From assembly GCA_018389105.1 (NCBI GenBank), contig JACATO010000132.1, positions 3,484,501 to 3,548,500 on the forward strand: a stretch of DNA of 64,000 nt, in the 5' to 3' direction. Position 1 is the first letter of the stretch. The number at the start of each line of letters is the position of its first letter. The notes below the pieces were generated by a model. It had not been told where the DNA came from. It saw only the letters and a program-made list of their open reading frames with translations, and ran no database searches. Positions 1 through 11,684 of the stretch are shown here, in pieces. This stretch comes from Nautilus pompilius. Its lineage: Eukaryota; Mollusca; Cephalopoda; Nautilida; Nautilidae. A program made the translations under genes and the position numbers.

Positions 1-743
1 TACGTATCTGTGCCTTAACAGCCCCCTCCCCCGATTAAGCCGGATTTGTAGCGTCATCACTCCGCTGTTCTTCTCGGCATTTAACCCGATTATTATGGTA
101 TCCTGCTTTATCGAAATCAGTCGGAACGTCTGTGGCGATTGTGGCGTCTCCAAACTACTTCCTGAGACGTAATCTTATCCTGGCCTCTCTGTTGTGTTAC
201 AGACGTCGCGAAGCGAGACCAGAGAACTGCTGATGCCACCGGAACGTTCTTCAATTAACCAGGTAAAATCTCCATCCTTTAAACTTGCTTCACCACACAA
301 AAGATTAAGTTTTAATCCCCTCCCCCTGTCTATACATTGATATTGTACATGCATTTTTCATCGTACAACTGGCACTCCTCTGTTTAGCCATTTCCGAGCA
401 GAGCTGATTCCCTTTAGTTAGTCTGGTCGGTAAAATCCTCGAGCTGGTGGAAGGACACACAAAGAGTGAGGGTGTGGCATCGAAAATCCTTGAGCGCATG
501 GACGGGAATGGGAAGATTTTACAGGACCAGTGGCCAGGAATACAACTTGGTCCACTGACTAACCGTTTAGAAGAAAGGAAGCGAACTATGGAAGCAATGG
601 ATAAGCAGTCAAAAATTACAGACGAAAAGGACAAAGATTGTAAGAAACATGGTGGGAAGTTTCCCAGGTGGAACCCATAATTTCTAATCTACACGAGAAA
701 TGTCTGCATTACCGGGGATGATGGCAGTATTATTCACAACATA
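1..743. other. Non-coding stretch with one small open frame
   Basis: No recognised gene. A + strand frame is open from about 408 to the stop at 678-680 (about 90 codons) and reads as a charged, K/E/R-rich peptide without a family I can name. It has no ATG near its start and could be chance or an old coding fragment. The rest shows no repeat, RNA gene or element boundary. Confidence 0.3.
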
Positions 744-745
744 TA

Positions 746-2273
746 CAGGTGCATCTAAAAAAAATTAGAATGTCGTGGAAGAGTTCAATATTTTCTGTCA
801 GTTATTTCAGAAAGTGAAAATTGTATATATTCTGGACTCATTACATGTAAACTAAAATGTTTCAAGCCTTTTTTAATTTTAATTTTGATAATTACGGCCT
901 ACAGCTAAAAATATTAGAATATTCCATTTCGAGTTTGAGTAAATCACTATTCATGCAGTATAAATAGCATGAATCTCTCAGTCTGGTTCAGGACACACAA
1001 CCACAATCATGGGGAAGACTGCTGACTTGACAGTTGTCCAGAAAACACTCATTGACACCCTCCACAAGGAGGGTAAGCCACAGAAGGTCATTGCTGGAAG
1101 GGCTGGCTGTTCGCAGAGTGCTGTATCAAAGCATATTCACGGAAAGTTGACTTGAAGGGAAAAGTGTGGTAGGAAAAGGTGCACAAGCAAGAGGGATGAC
1201 CGCAGCCTTGAGAGGATTGTCAAGCAAAGCCAATTCAAGAACATGGGGGAGCTTCACAAGGAGTGGACTAAGGCTGCTGGAATCAGTGCATCAAGAGCCA
1301 CCACGCACAGACGTGTCCAGGAAATGGGCTACAAGTGTCGCATTCCTAGTGTCAAGCCACTCCTGAACCAGAGACAACCTCAGAAGCGTCTTACCTGGGC
1401 TAATGAGAAAAAGAACTGGACCGTTGCTCAGTGGTCCAAAGTCCTCTTTTCAGATGAAAGTAAATTTTGCATTTCATTTGGAAATCAAGGTCCCACAGTC
1501 TGGAGGAAGAGTGGAGAGGTACTGAATCCAAGTTGCTTGAAGTCCAGTGTGAAGTTTCCACAGTCAGTGATGATTTGGGGTGCCATGTCATCTGCTGGTG
1601 TTGGTCCACTGTGTTCTATCAAGTCCAAAGTCAACGCAGTCATCTACCAGGAGATTTTAGAGCACTTCATGCTTCTGTCTGCTGACAAGCTTTATGGAGA
1701 TGCTGATTTGCTTTTCCAGCAGGACTTGGCACCTGCCCACAGTGCCAAAACTACTAGTAACTGGTTTGCTGACCATGGTATTACTGTGCTTGATTGGCCA
1801 GCCAACTCGCCTGACCTCTAAGGGGTATTGTCAAGAGGAAAATGAGGGACACCAGACCCAACAATACAGACGAGCTGAAGGCCGCTATCAAAGCAACCTG
1901 GGCTTCCATAACACCTCAGCAGTGCCACAGGCTGATCGCCTCTATGCCACGCCGCATTGATGCAGTGATTCGTGCAAAAGGAGCCCAGACCAAGTATTGA
2001 GTGCATATACGAACATACTTTTCAGAAGTTCGACATTTCTAAATTATAAATCCTTTTTTTTATTGATCTTATGAAATATTCTAATATTTTGAGATAGTGG
2101 ATTTTTGATTTTCATGAGCTGTAAGCCATAATCATCAAAATTAAAACAAAAGGCTTTGAATATTTCACGTTATGTTTAATGAATCTAGAATTTATGAAAG
2201 TTTCACTGTTTGAATTAAATTATGGAAAAAAATGAACTCTTCCACGATATTCTAATTTTTTTAGATGCACCTG
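746..2273 (+). mobile_element. Tc1-like DNA transposon, near full length
   Basis: Both ends are present. The left end starts CAGGTGCATCTAAA and the right end finishes with its complement TTTAGATGCACCTG; the inverted repeat runs about 40 bp inward (through GTGGAAGAGTTCA on the left). The left flank is TA; the right flank is AA instead of TA, so one base of the target duplication has probably mutated. At about 1.53 kb it is the usual length for an autonomous Tc1 element. It carries a transposase on + (1009-2000), now broken. Elements of this type are widespread in aquatic animals and known for horizontal movement (family knowledge). Confidence 0.9.
1009..2000 (+). pseudogene. Tc1-type transposase pseudogene
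   Basis: A cut-and-paste transposase that would bind the element's inverted repeats and move it by DDE chemistry. The ATG at 1009 opens MGKTADLTVV, followed by a helix-turn-helix start (VIAGRAGCSQSAVSKHI). The frame is interrupted by TGA at 1153-1155, where the family normally has glycine, then stays open to 1821. First catalytic Asp: FSDESKF (about 1447). Second: QQDLAPAHSA (about 1720). After SPDL the frame hits a stop because a short deletion removes the family's NPIENLW segment, which holds the third catalytic acid. The tail continues in another frame as GIVKRKMRDTRPNN and ends AKGAQTKY at the stop at 1998-2000. One nonsense change plus one catalytic deletion makes it inactive. The high remaining identity suggests a fairly young copy. 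Confidence 0.88.
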
Positions 2274-2883
2274 AATATGCATTAAGCAACACATTCCAAG
2301 ATAGCTTCAGAGCTTTCCGATGACTTATCTTTTTAATTTTCTGACTCACTGTAAGAGGGAGCCACAATGTTTTATTGCTGCAGTTACAGTACTTTCTTTG
2401 TTACTTTTTCGCAGCGCCCTCTCGCACATGCAGAGCCTTTGTATTATTGGAGATAGCATCATTAGTTTTATCTTTCTATATATATAAATAAATAAACGCC
2501 ATTTCTTCTGTTTTGCGTTTGTCGCCGTACAATATTGTGAGATTGGTGCTGAAAAAAGAAAAAAAAATACACACGCAGAGAAAATCGCTCCGTCAGCCAG
2601 ATGTTGACAAAGAAGACGTTAATCCAACTCACCAGAGACGTTCTAAATAAAGGGTTTGACGATTTTCTCGTGAAAATTTTTTAAAAGACTTGGCTGGGGA
2701 TGAAAAAGTGCTTGACACACGATAATGATGCGTGTTAAGAAGCAGCGACACTCTTATATTTCACCCTGAAATCTCCTGCATTTTAGAAGGACGTCTGGTG
2801 GGAATAATTTTTTCTTCTTTATGGAATTTACGAAAAGTGAAATGACTGCTATCTGTTACCAGAACATATTGAGAAACCGAAAC

Positions 2884-2934
<51 letters not shown>

Positions 2935-4495
2935 AGAGAGAGAGATGGGAGATGGAGATGGGCTCTCTTCTCCTTTGACCAGTGGTGAATGAAAATTCTT
3001 AATCGCTGAACCATGGTGACACAGATATCGACCATGTTTTCTCTTCTTAAGTTTACTCCGATAGATATTCGAGTTATTTTTTAGTGTCTCCACCCTGTGA
3101 CCAGATGGATGAATAGTGGAGCCCTGTCTGATCATCCGGGCAAACACCAAACACTTTCACGCCCTTTATCAGTGAAGAATGGAGCCGTACACAGAAGTTA
3201 CTAATATGAGAGACATTCAAATGAAACCCGGTGGGAAGTGTTGAGGGAGACACCATTATGGCGTTGCTATTCTTCGCTGGTTTCAATTGAATGTCCGTCG
3301 CTGATAAGCTACGTTAATATATGAATCAATCAGTACTTTTAAAACCAATAAACACCTTTAAGCGTTCAAACCTTATGTGCAACGTAAACCTATACCTGAT
3401 CAGTCTCCCCAGAACTCTGAAGTTTGCATAAGCAACCGATAAAACTTATCCTTCTTTGTCCAGAATCGCCAATTATGGTCGTCAGCGTAGGAGGCAACAG
3501 CTTCCATCTTGTGCCACGCGAATTAAATTCTTATTCCGCTGAAAGTTTGTTTTTTTTTTGTTAAATCACGGACCAAACGGCCTACGAAGCACTGGGTGGT
3601 TGTACCCGTGAAGAGTGTTTTACAAATCGATTACATAGTTATCGAAGGAGGGCCTGTCTAGTGGAGACATCGCCGGACTATATAGGCCGGATGGTTCTAG
3701 AAGCCCGTCTATCACGACACGATGAGACGTTCGGTATATGACCATTCATGAAAGATATACCCAACTCTTTATTTTCCAACGCAGTATAATCCGTATGAAC
3801 GAGTTTGGCCTGTAGATTTTGCAGGAAAAAGCGGAAGTCTAACGCTGCAGCGGGCTCCACCTGACGGTGTCGTTTCTTCTCGCTGTTTTGTACCAGTCCG
3901 AGCGCGCGGGCTCCAAAAGTACCCAGGTGATTTGCTTGGTCAACAAGACTGAAGCCCCCTTATCTTGTGCCCCTCTGTGAGATGTGCTCGAAGTCAGGAC
4001 AGTGGTTCGCAAATTGATCCGAGCCGGGTAGCGAGGCTGAGTAGAGGTTTCCTGTCTGGGCGTGAACATCATGCCGCACCCCTCTCCGGTAGCAGGTTCA
4101 CCTTTGATTAGTTGCAGCTTAGACGTGTGTGTTACCTGGTGATGGATCGCTAAAAGGACCCAACTATTTACCATTGTCCCCTCGGGGGCTCTCGTGCCTG
4201 GTCGGGTGATCTCTCGTCGTTCCGCGGATCCTGTCATTCTGGCCCTCACTCACGCCGGCTGCCCGCCACGTCCACGGTAACGTGTGACGTTTTCCGACGA
4301 GATCAACACGTGTAGGGGGCCGGACGAGGAGATGAGACTTTCTGGTGGATGAGATACCAAGTGCTGTGGTAAATATTCTGGGTAAATTGCCATGAAGACT
4401 CGACGACCGAAAAACGGAAGTGTACATATTTATTTTACCAAAAAATACATAAATGAAACAGATAATAGTTAATAAATAATAGAAATGAGAATAAT
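2274..4495. other. Non-coding stretch, no gene recognised
   Basis: No supported gene. It holds a (GA)n microsatellite at 2888-2945. Short frames on the minus strand at 2761-3286 are created partly by that repeat (a long run of Ser-Leu) and are not credible. Overlapping minus-strand frames of 120-136 codons at 3839-4526 look arginine/threonine rich with no family I know. Confidence 0.5.
2888..2945. repeat. (GA)n microsatellite
   Basis: Nearly pure GA dinucleotide run, followed by imperfect GATGGGA/GATGGAGATGG units to about 2962. Confidence 0.95.
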
Positions 4496-5056
4496 GTGAA
4501 GAATTGGGCCGCCGGGTCGGCTCCACCCATCTATTCAGGTGTTTACCTGGTAGAATGTTCGGATCCGGAAGTCATGCTTCACGCTTATCGCCCATTTCGG
4601 TTAATTCGCCTTACAAGCGAACCGTGCATCGCCGGTCTGGTGCAAAGCGGGGTCTGCTTGGTTACAGGCTGTGGCGGCGTCCGTCCTGTTAGCCAGAGCT
4701 TTGACGGGCGGGTGGCTGCAGACGACGTGCTTTTAAACACGCAATCAATCGATTCCGCACGCGTGTGTTCCTTACCCTCCCGTTATAGGAGGGCTAGTTA
4801 TCAGATTACCCTTAACATGGCTGCATACGTCGAAATAAGAAGTAATGTATTAACACAATCAGCGGACTTAAGCGTGTCCATGCTGTTGTACACCGATGTC
4901 AGCAAGGTAGACAACCCTGACGAAGAGGGGTGCGTCGCTGTTGCCCGTGAAGGAACGTTAGTAATCAGCCACGTAAGCCCTTCCGGCAGCGAGAAGAAGC
5001 CATGCATGCTGGGAAGAGGACAACAGAGTGGTTCTCATAGGAACCCCAACCACTGA
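4496..5056 (+). other. Unrecognised open frame, possible RNase H-like remnant
   Basis: A 186-codon open frame opened by a non-ATG codon. Near its C-terminus it contains LLYTDVSKV followed by EEGCVAVAREGTLV. That spacing recalls the first strand of the RNase H domain of non-LTR retrotransposons (an acidic TDGSK-type motif and then a GCAxV strand). This resemblance is weak. I see no reverse transcriptase motif upstream and no continuation downstream. It may be a small retroelement fragment or chance. Confidence 0.2.
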
Positions 5057-5454
5057 CATACAGGTATCCAGGCCATATCGCCTCGAAACTTCACAGACGC
5101 TCTTTTAAGCAGCTAATGAACGGATCAGTACCGTGGCATCTCGTTTTCACCCTACTGTCTGATTATGGAGGCGAGCTAAGGCGTCGAGGATTCTTTCTCA
5201 AAGGGTATTTCTTGTTATTGTTGTTCAAGAAGACCCCCCCCCGTAGGTGGAAGGAAGGTGTCGGGTGAGCTCCGATATTTCACACATTTTGTTAGGTAAC
5301 CGGATTTTTTAAAAAAAAAGACAAGGAAAAAGAAACGGGAGGAAACATTATACAATAATCCCACGTGATGATGAAAGACAGACTTAACCGACTACTAGTG
5401 AACACACGGTCTGGTCTTGGAGGTAGAAGGGGATTTTTTTTCAAATAGTAATAA
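5057..5454. other. Non-coding stretch, nothing recognised
   Basis: No gene, RNA or structured repeat seen; only short homopolymer runs (C8 near 5235, A9 near 5312, T8 near 5434). Confidence 0.5.
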
Positions 5455-5876
5455 TAACACTGGTCAACAAGTATTTGTCATCAAGCATATGTCAAGGTGT
5501 ACTTAGTGTAGTTTTTAATGCTGATTTCAAATATACAATTAGTTTTTTGACATCACGTACAGTTTTCAAGATGAGAAAGTTTTTTGGTTTTAGCTCAAGC
5601 ATTATATAGAAATTCCAATTAATGACGTGTGTGCATGTATTTCATGTACATCATGGAAACATACCTTTAAAATAAACTACATTATTCATTGCTGCATAGT
5701 TCAGATGCAATATTTCATCATCTTAAATTAACCAATCAAATTTTGTCTGATGAAATAGGTATTTCAACATCTCAAATTGTCCAGTCATAATTGTCTGATG
5801 AAATATTTCATCATCTCAAATTCAATATAAGTATAACCGTTTGTATCTATTTCCTTACTTGTTTTACAGTGTTAAA

Positions 5877-7107
5877 ATGTCAAGACAGTGTAGAAATCCT
5901 CCTGATGTGTTTTGTTATGTCTGTGACAATTTATTGTGAAAGCTCAAAACATACAATAACACCAGAGATCAAGAAGATTTATAAGCTATACTTTGACTGT
6001 CCTCTTGGAGATCAGGACAAGTTATGGGCACCACATTTTATCTGCTCAGCTTGCTCAAATGGCTTATGTGACTGGTTCAATAAGAGGAAGAAGTCCATGC
6101 CTTTTGCCATTAACCCTAACCCTAACCCTGCAGAGTGGCGTTTGCTTATTGACTCTTCGAAACGAAGTTTTAAAAGCTGTACTTCTCCATAATGGTAATT
6201 TGAAGCCCTCCATTCCTATTGCACACTCCGTTCATCTTCATGAATCATATGAGAATATGGAACTTTTACTTCATGCCATTGCCTATGAAAGATACTCATG
6301 GAAAATATGTGGAGATTTAAAAGTCATTGGAATGTTAATGGGAATGCAGTCAGGTTTCACAAAATACTGCTTTTTCTTGTGTCTATGGGATAGTCGGACA
6401 ACTGACAGACATTATTCGGAATCAAACTGGCAGACAAGAACATCATACCAGCCAGGACTGCCTAGCGTCAAGAATATACCTCTTGTAGATCCATGTAATG
6501 TCCTATTGCCTCATTTGCACATAAAGCTTTACTGAAGAAACAGTTTGTAAAGACACTAGGGAAGAGAAATGCCAGAGGGTTTGCGTATATTGTAGAAAAG
6601 TTTCCCAAAATCACACAGGCGAAGTTGAAAGAGGGTATCTTTGTCGGACTCCAAATTAGAGAAGTACTCAAAGATGTCAACTTCAAGACAACACTGGATG
6701 AACTGGAACTCCCTGCCTGGAATGCTTTCAATTGGATCTGTGAGAATTTCTTGGGCACCAAGAAGGCAATGGACTACAAGGATGGCATCAAGAATCTTCT
6801 GAAATGTTACTCAGCAATGGGTTGTCGCATGTCACTGAAAGTTCATTTCTTGGACTCCCATCTGGATTTCTTCGCAGATAACCTTGGAGCAGTGTCTGAT
6901 GAACATGGTGAAAGATTTCACCAGGACAACGGTACCAAGGCTTCTGGAATGACAGTATGCTGGCTGACTACTGCTGGACACTTTACTGTGATCAACCAGA
7001 TCAGGAACACCGCAGGAAATCCATATCACAATGTTTCTAACTCTGTTGTTCTAACTTTGTCTGTTTTGTCTGACCCATTTTTTGTGTATTCACTCTTTGT
7101 AGAATGA
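5877..7107 (+). pseudogene. Transposon-encoded cysteine-cluster protein, frameshifted
   Basis: Belongs to a protein family found in many copies in animal genomes and usually annotated as uncharacterised; presence between inverted repeats suggests it is a transposase (inference). The ATG at 5877 opens MSRQCRNPPDVFCYVC. After a frameshift near 5935 it reads TPEIKKIYKLYF, GDQDKLWAPHFICSACS (Cys cluster) and KKSMPFAI. Then a (TAACCC)3 tract joins directly to EWRLLIDSSK. A second shift near 6170 leads to AVLLHNGN, ICGDLKVIGMLMGMQSG, CLWDSR and LPHLHIKLY (6168-6535). A third shift leads to KLKEGIFVGLQIREVLKD, PAWNAFNWICENFLG, GCRMSLKVHFLDSHLDFF and DEHGERFHQD (6550-6935). At least three shifts and an internal deletion mean it is dead. 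Confidence 0.75.
6111..6130. repeat. Telomere-like hexamer tract (TAACCC)3
   Basis: Three perfect TAACCC units plus two bases inside the transposon gene, exactly where the protein passes from the N-terminal Cys-rich part (MPFAI) to a segment that in this family lies much further along (EWRLLIDSSK). This looks like a deletion junction. Confidence 0.85.
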
Positions 7108-7346
7108 TAGTGATGATTTTTAACTCAATAAACTCATTTACTTTCTAAAAACAATATGTCCTTATTTATTACGTTAATGATTTCATATATACAAATATGT
7201 AAATATTTGCATGTATCTACTGAAAAACTGATATGTGCTGCATACAAATGGAGTGAAATTTTGAAATCAGCATGAAAAATTAGTCTAAAAAAGTTGGTTT
7301 GCATTCATAATGAGTATAATACATTTAATTTTGTTGACCAGTGTAA

Positions 7347-9655
7347 TCACTTGTTGTGCAGAATTCCTGAGAGTACTTAAGGTATGTTAATAATTTTCAA
7401 AGTTAAACTATCCCTTTGCACTGTAACTGATATAAGAGCATAAAGGGAAGTACTTAATTGATGTCTTCATCACGATATTACATGAAGGAAATACTCCAAT
7501 TTGCCCTGTAATCAGCCTTATGGATTCTTGATAACGACCGTAAAACCTATAAATGCTTTAATCACGAAAGTAGCCCATAATTTTGCAAGATTAGTGTACC
7601 AATAAGAATAACCTTTTTTAATTTTTTACGTGCTAGGTGGCAGTTGTTGTTTTTGTTGTTGCGCATCGATTTTCGCTCTGATGAATCGGTCGTACGTGCA
7701 GACGAAGGCGTTTCTTGCTAAGGTGACAGGTGTCTTGGAAAGGCCTCGACATGGAACTGACAGAGCTGAGCTGAAACAATGACGGCCTATAGCTTTTAAT
7801 AAAGCTAAATTCTTGGAGATTAACCGCCCCCCCCATATTTTGTGTGTGTGTGTGTGTTCTGCCTTTGTATGGTGCAGGATAAAAGCTTGGCGGAGACGAA
7901 ACAGCGCTTGAGCGTCCTTTTAATGCCAATCTTCAGAGAAACAAGACGCTGTTTCGACCTGACTAGGGTTAAAAATCCATAAACACGCTTGGTCATGGTC
8001 GCCATCAAGAGCTTTCGACAGACGGTCTCTCTGAGAATCGATGAACGCGGTTTAAAAAAAGAACAAAAATGTCTGCGCGAGTCGACGGGCAATAAATTGT
8101 TACGGTTATCCTCAGTAAACAGAGTTGTTTTTAACTTATCTTCCTGTAGCTTTTATTTAAACCCCGAACCTCGGCAGTAGCATACATGGATAAATCAGGT
8201 CGGTTTTTCCACTTACCAGCCGGGACGACGAAGCGGCACCTGTCACCCACTCCGTGGCAGGTAATTTATGATTATAGTTAAACGTGGAGGTAGAAACAGA
8301 AGGCGGGGAAGATCGCGTCCCCAGCAAAGGCCAGCCGCGCGAGCGCCATCTAAGTTTGAGAAGGTTTCCACGCCGCGGTAACCCTGACCGCCGCGCCGAC
8401 GCCTCGAGGCTTTAGGCTGAAGGGTGGGTGCTGTTGTCGTTTATGTTTTTTTACCAAAAATCAACAACTAAAGGACTTTTAACTGTGTGCTGAACCATCT
8501 ATCCCCTATTTCCATATAATGGCTGGAAGGGCTTTTCACACTATTATCGGCGGGGTTGGTAGTTAGAAACAAGACGGATTTTCTCAGATTTTCTAGGCAT
8601 ACACGGTAACCGTAAGTTTAAAAACGTTTATCCGGAAGTCCAGAAAAGGGTATGACAAGTCATCTCATTACTACTACTCGTGTGATCAGGGTTATAGCAT
8701 ATTTCCCCCTGTATATGTTTTCTAACATTCATATGCTAATTTACATAGACGTACTAATAATTTTAATACATGGGATTTTCACTGATGGGTCCACAATTAA
8801 ATAAATGAATTGTTTATAATTATATTTTGGCCTTATGTTTTCATTGAGGTGACCGTAGACTTTTGTTTGTTTTTTTGTTATTTATGCCTCAGAAGCATAC
8901 CTGGAGTTTTACAGAAGTTCGGGGTGTTTCGCTCTTGTCCGCAGGTCGTCGTCCCAGACACGGTAGTGGAGAGGTGGAGACGTGGAACTCTTGTCACGGG
9001 GATGGGGCATTCGGAAACACCGCATGGTGTAGGAACTCTGCACCGGTCTAGCGTTCTATCATTTCAAAGACGGAGCAGTTAATAAGATTTATAGATTTAG
9101 ACTGGTGGGGAATTCAGCAGACTGCGTTTCTTCCCGAAATGTTAGATAAATAACGCAGCATGAGTCGCGGGGACAACTCCAGACTGAAGACAGATCTACG
9201 GACGTGGAAAACGATGATGTATGAAAGCTTTCTTTTTGGTGTAGGTCGGATGAAGAGAAATATAAAAATAATTGAGTCCTTGCCTGAAATCTTTATTGAA
9301 ATGAAGTGTCTGATGTCAGGTCCTTTGTACGAATTGTTTGCAAGTTGGTTATAGAATGTCCAATCTTTGACTGCTTCCTCGAAACTTTTTCTTTTGGGGG
9401 GGGGGGGAGGTTATCGAACGTGTTGGCTTGTCCGCTTCTCCGGCTAACTAAATGGGGGGGGCTACAGTGCGTAGAAAGACAGTCTTGAAAACTCCAAAAA
9501 TAAATATTTAATCCATTAAAAAAGTCAAGTCCATTGCATCTCTCTCTCTCTATGATCCTGTTTTTAATGTCTTTTTTCTCTCTATAATTTCTGCAGCGGT
9601 TCATAGAAATCACGGAAGATGGCGCTTACGTCTAAAGCTGACCTCCACTGACACA
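7347..9655. other. Non-coding stretch, no gene recognised
   Basis: No supported gene. It contains a short (TG)n at 7841-7857, a run of about 12 G at 9396-9407 and a GC-richer segment at about 8220-8420 with many CpG. One CCGGAAGT word lies at 8632-8639. Frames of 60-106 codons occur on both strands without recognisable content. Confidence 0.5.
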
Positions 9656-9659
9656 GGTT

Positions 9660-9850
9660 TGGTGGCTGAATGGCCAAGTACCTCGGCCGAGTTGCCATCG
9701 CGAGGGGCCTCCTTACACGGCACATCAGCCGTACACTCCGGTTTCTTCCCACATCTAAAGATGCCGAGTTCTAGTGGGGACTGTCGATAATCAGGACGAT
9801 GATGGCATAGATAGATTTCCCGAGTGTGTGTATAATAAAGGTGGGAAGAA
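9660..9850 (+). repeat. Possible tRNA-derived SINE
   Basis: TGGCTGAATGG near 9670 matches the RNA polymerase III box A consensus (TRGYNNARNGG). No convincing box B follows at the normal distance; the nearest similar word (GAGTTCTAGTGG near 9767) is about 100 bp away. The end merges into a GT/GA-rich tail. Weak call from one motif. Confidence 0.3.
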
Positions 9851-11659
9851 AGAGAAAGAGAAAAAATTTACTTCGGAAAAGCATTTTTACACACATTTTA
9901 AAACTGAAACTAGGAAGCCTAAAAAGTAAACATCTCGAAAACTTGCGGCAAAAGATTTGTTTACTACCAGCACAGCATAGTATAGTAGGAACTCTTCAGC
10001 CAAACGGAAGATATTTCGTCCTTATGACATCACCGGAAGTTCGTAAGGAATTCTTTAAAAAAACAACAACTATTGCTTGATTTATTGTGTTAATTAATCC
10101 GATAGAGGCAGTTTCAAGTACTGTAAGCATGGATGAGCTTTTGGTGAAACTTCAATAGATATCATTATTACTGCTGCTGTTACTGTTTTTAGATAATTTT
10201 TAATTAGTTGACAGCTTTTTTAGATGGCATCGTTGCCACCAAATTCTAACAGAAAACGGTTCATTTACCTGAAGCCTTTTGTTCCGACCGTTGGGTGTGA
10301 CAGAGCTCAGGAAGAAGGTTACCGACAGAGAGATCATAACCGCGACATCTTCCTTTCTTTCCATTTGTAGTATCTCTCAAAATAATCACACTTGATCTTG
10401 AGTGGTAGGTAAGCGGTAAAGGCACGGAACTCCTGCTAGATGACGTCATTCCGCACGGTATTCTACATTGTCGAGGTGTATTCTGCAGGAAGACCGTGGA
10501 GTGCGCCAGAGCCTTAGAACAACAGGGTAGGAAGCCTCTTTCCTAGGTGCTTCCACCGACAGGTCCGAAGAATACGGCTAGTGCTCTAGTTTGCGTCCAT
10601 CTCTGATGAAATCCGGAACCGGACGGTAACTGATAACTACGCTTGACCGGGTACAGGTCCTACATGTTGCACGTGGTAACCCTACCAAAGGTCAAAGTTT
10701 GAAAGAGCAGAATGGTTTGAGCAAAGTCTGTTTCCAAGACGCCGAGAGCGACAATAAGGAAAACAGGGCCCTTAAACGGGTGAGAATCTGGCTGAACTCT
10801 TTCGACATGCAAGAAATCAATACCCTGAACTGCAAGCTATCAACTTATTTTCTGTGAAGGCTTTTAGCAAGAAGGAAAATCAATTCATTTAAAAAGAAGA
10901 CAGAACTTTATTTATCAACAAATAGAGCGACAGCGATATAGATCATTTTCTGAAGTTGTAATTTAAAGTTGTTCACTTTGTGTTCTTTCCTTTACTCGGT
11001 GAAATGCCGACTTAGGGATGTATGTCATCAAGAGGAAACTTGCTCACGACCCAGGGGCGCAGATAACACGGAATTCGTGAATCGAGACGACTGCGTGCCA
11101 GCAAAGTTCTTCTACCTAGCGAGTTTCCATTGCGTTTGAATGCACAGAATCATTTTTTAAAAAATTTTTCTATTAAGTATTTATACAAAACAAGTACTAC
11201 GCCTTCAAGATAATTTTTTAGTGGAAATTCTTTCAGACAGCATAAAAAAGAAACAGAACCGTGAAATGTATCGGATACGAAATATTACAATTTGGGAGTA
11301 ACTCTCTTGGAAAAATTATTTTCACTCACACCGTTCGTTAGAAACTAAGTACCGTACAGAACACAGTAAATATAGTGAACAGAAGAATATTGGAGATATT
11401 ACTGTATGAAATCCCTTAAACAATATTTGCAGTCGTTTTTGTCATTCTCGCGTGATCCTTTAGGTTTTCGTGAACCCAAGGCTGGAATCCAGTGCCAAAT
11501 ACTGTCGCTCCAAGTCTCTGTATAGGCTCTACCGGCAAAAATGACAATACTGTGAGATAATTTTAAATTTGCATAATAATGTTCGAAACGAATATCAAAA
11601 AATTTTCGCGTCGAAAGTTTGTAGCCTTCGACGAAAATTTACCACCAATCAGCAGCGAT
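9851..11659. other. Non-coding stretch, no gene recognised
   Basis: Nothing convincing on either strand. It holds an ETS-type CCGGAAGT word at 10033-10040, an AT-rich part at 11150-11420, and no element ends that I could find. Confidence 0.5.
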
Positions 11660-11684
11660 ACTTCAGCCATAGTCAGACTTCGAG

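Larger units (their letters stand above)
5458..7343 (+). mobile_element. DNA transposon with TAA flanks, superfamily unassigned
   Basis: The left end reads CACTGGTCAACAA and the right end TTGTTGACCAGTG, a 13-bp perfect inverted repeat. Each side is flanked by TAA (5455-5457 and 7344-7346), which looks like a 3-bp target duplication. The interior carries one frameshifted protein gene on + (5877-7107). The size is 1.89 kb. A TAA duplication is seen with PIF/Harbinger elements, but the encoded protein does not look like a Harbinger transposase to me, so I leave the superfamily open. Confidence 0.75.

Noticed and set aside
1400..2006. Minus-strand and alternative-frame ORFs over the first Tc1 element
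   Set aside because: Shadows of the transposase reading frame.
2761..3286. Minus-strand frames of 129 and 70 codons
   Set aside because: Largely encoded by the GA repeat or without any recognisable sequence; no homology or start context.
3839..4526. Overlapping minus-strand frames of 136 and 120 codons as a gene
   Set aside because: No recognised domain, frames overlap each other, and no supporting splice or codon signal.
9660..9740. A functional tRNA gene
   Set aside because: Only box A is present; no cloverleaf can be folded by eye and no box B at the right distance.
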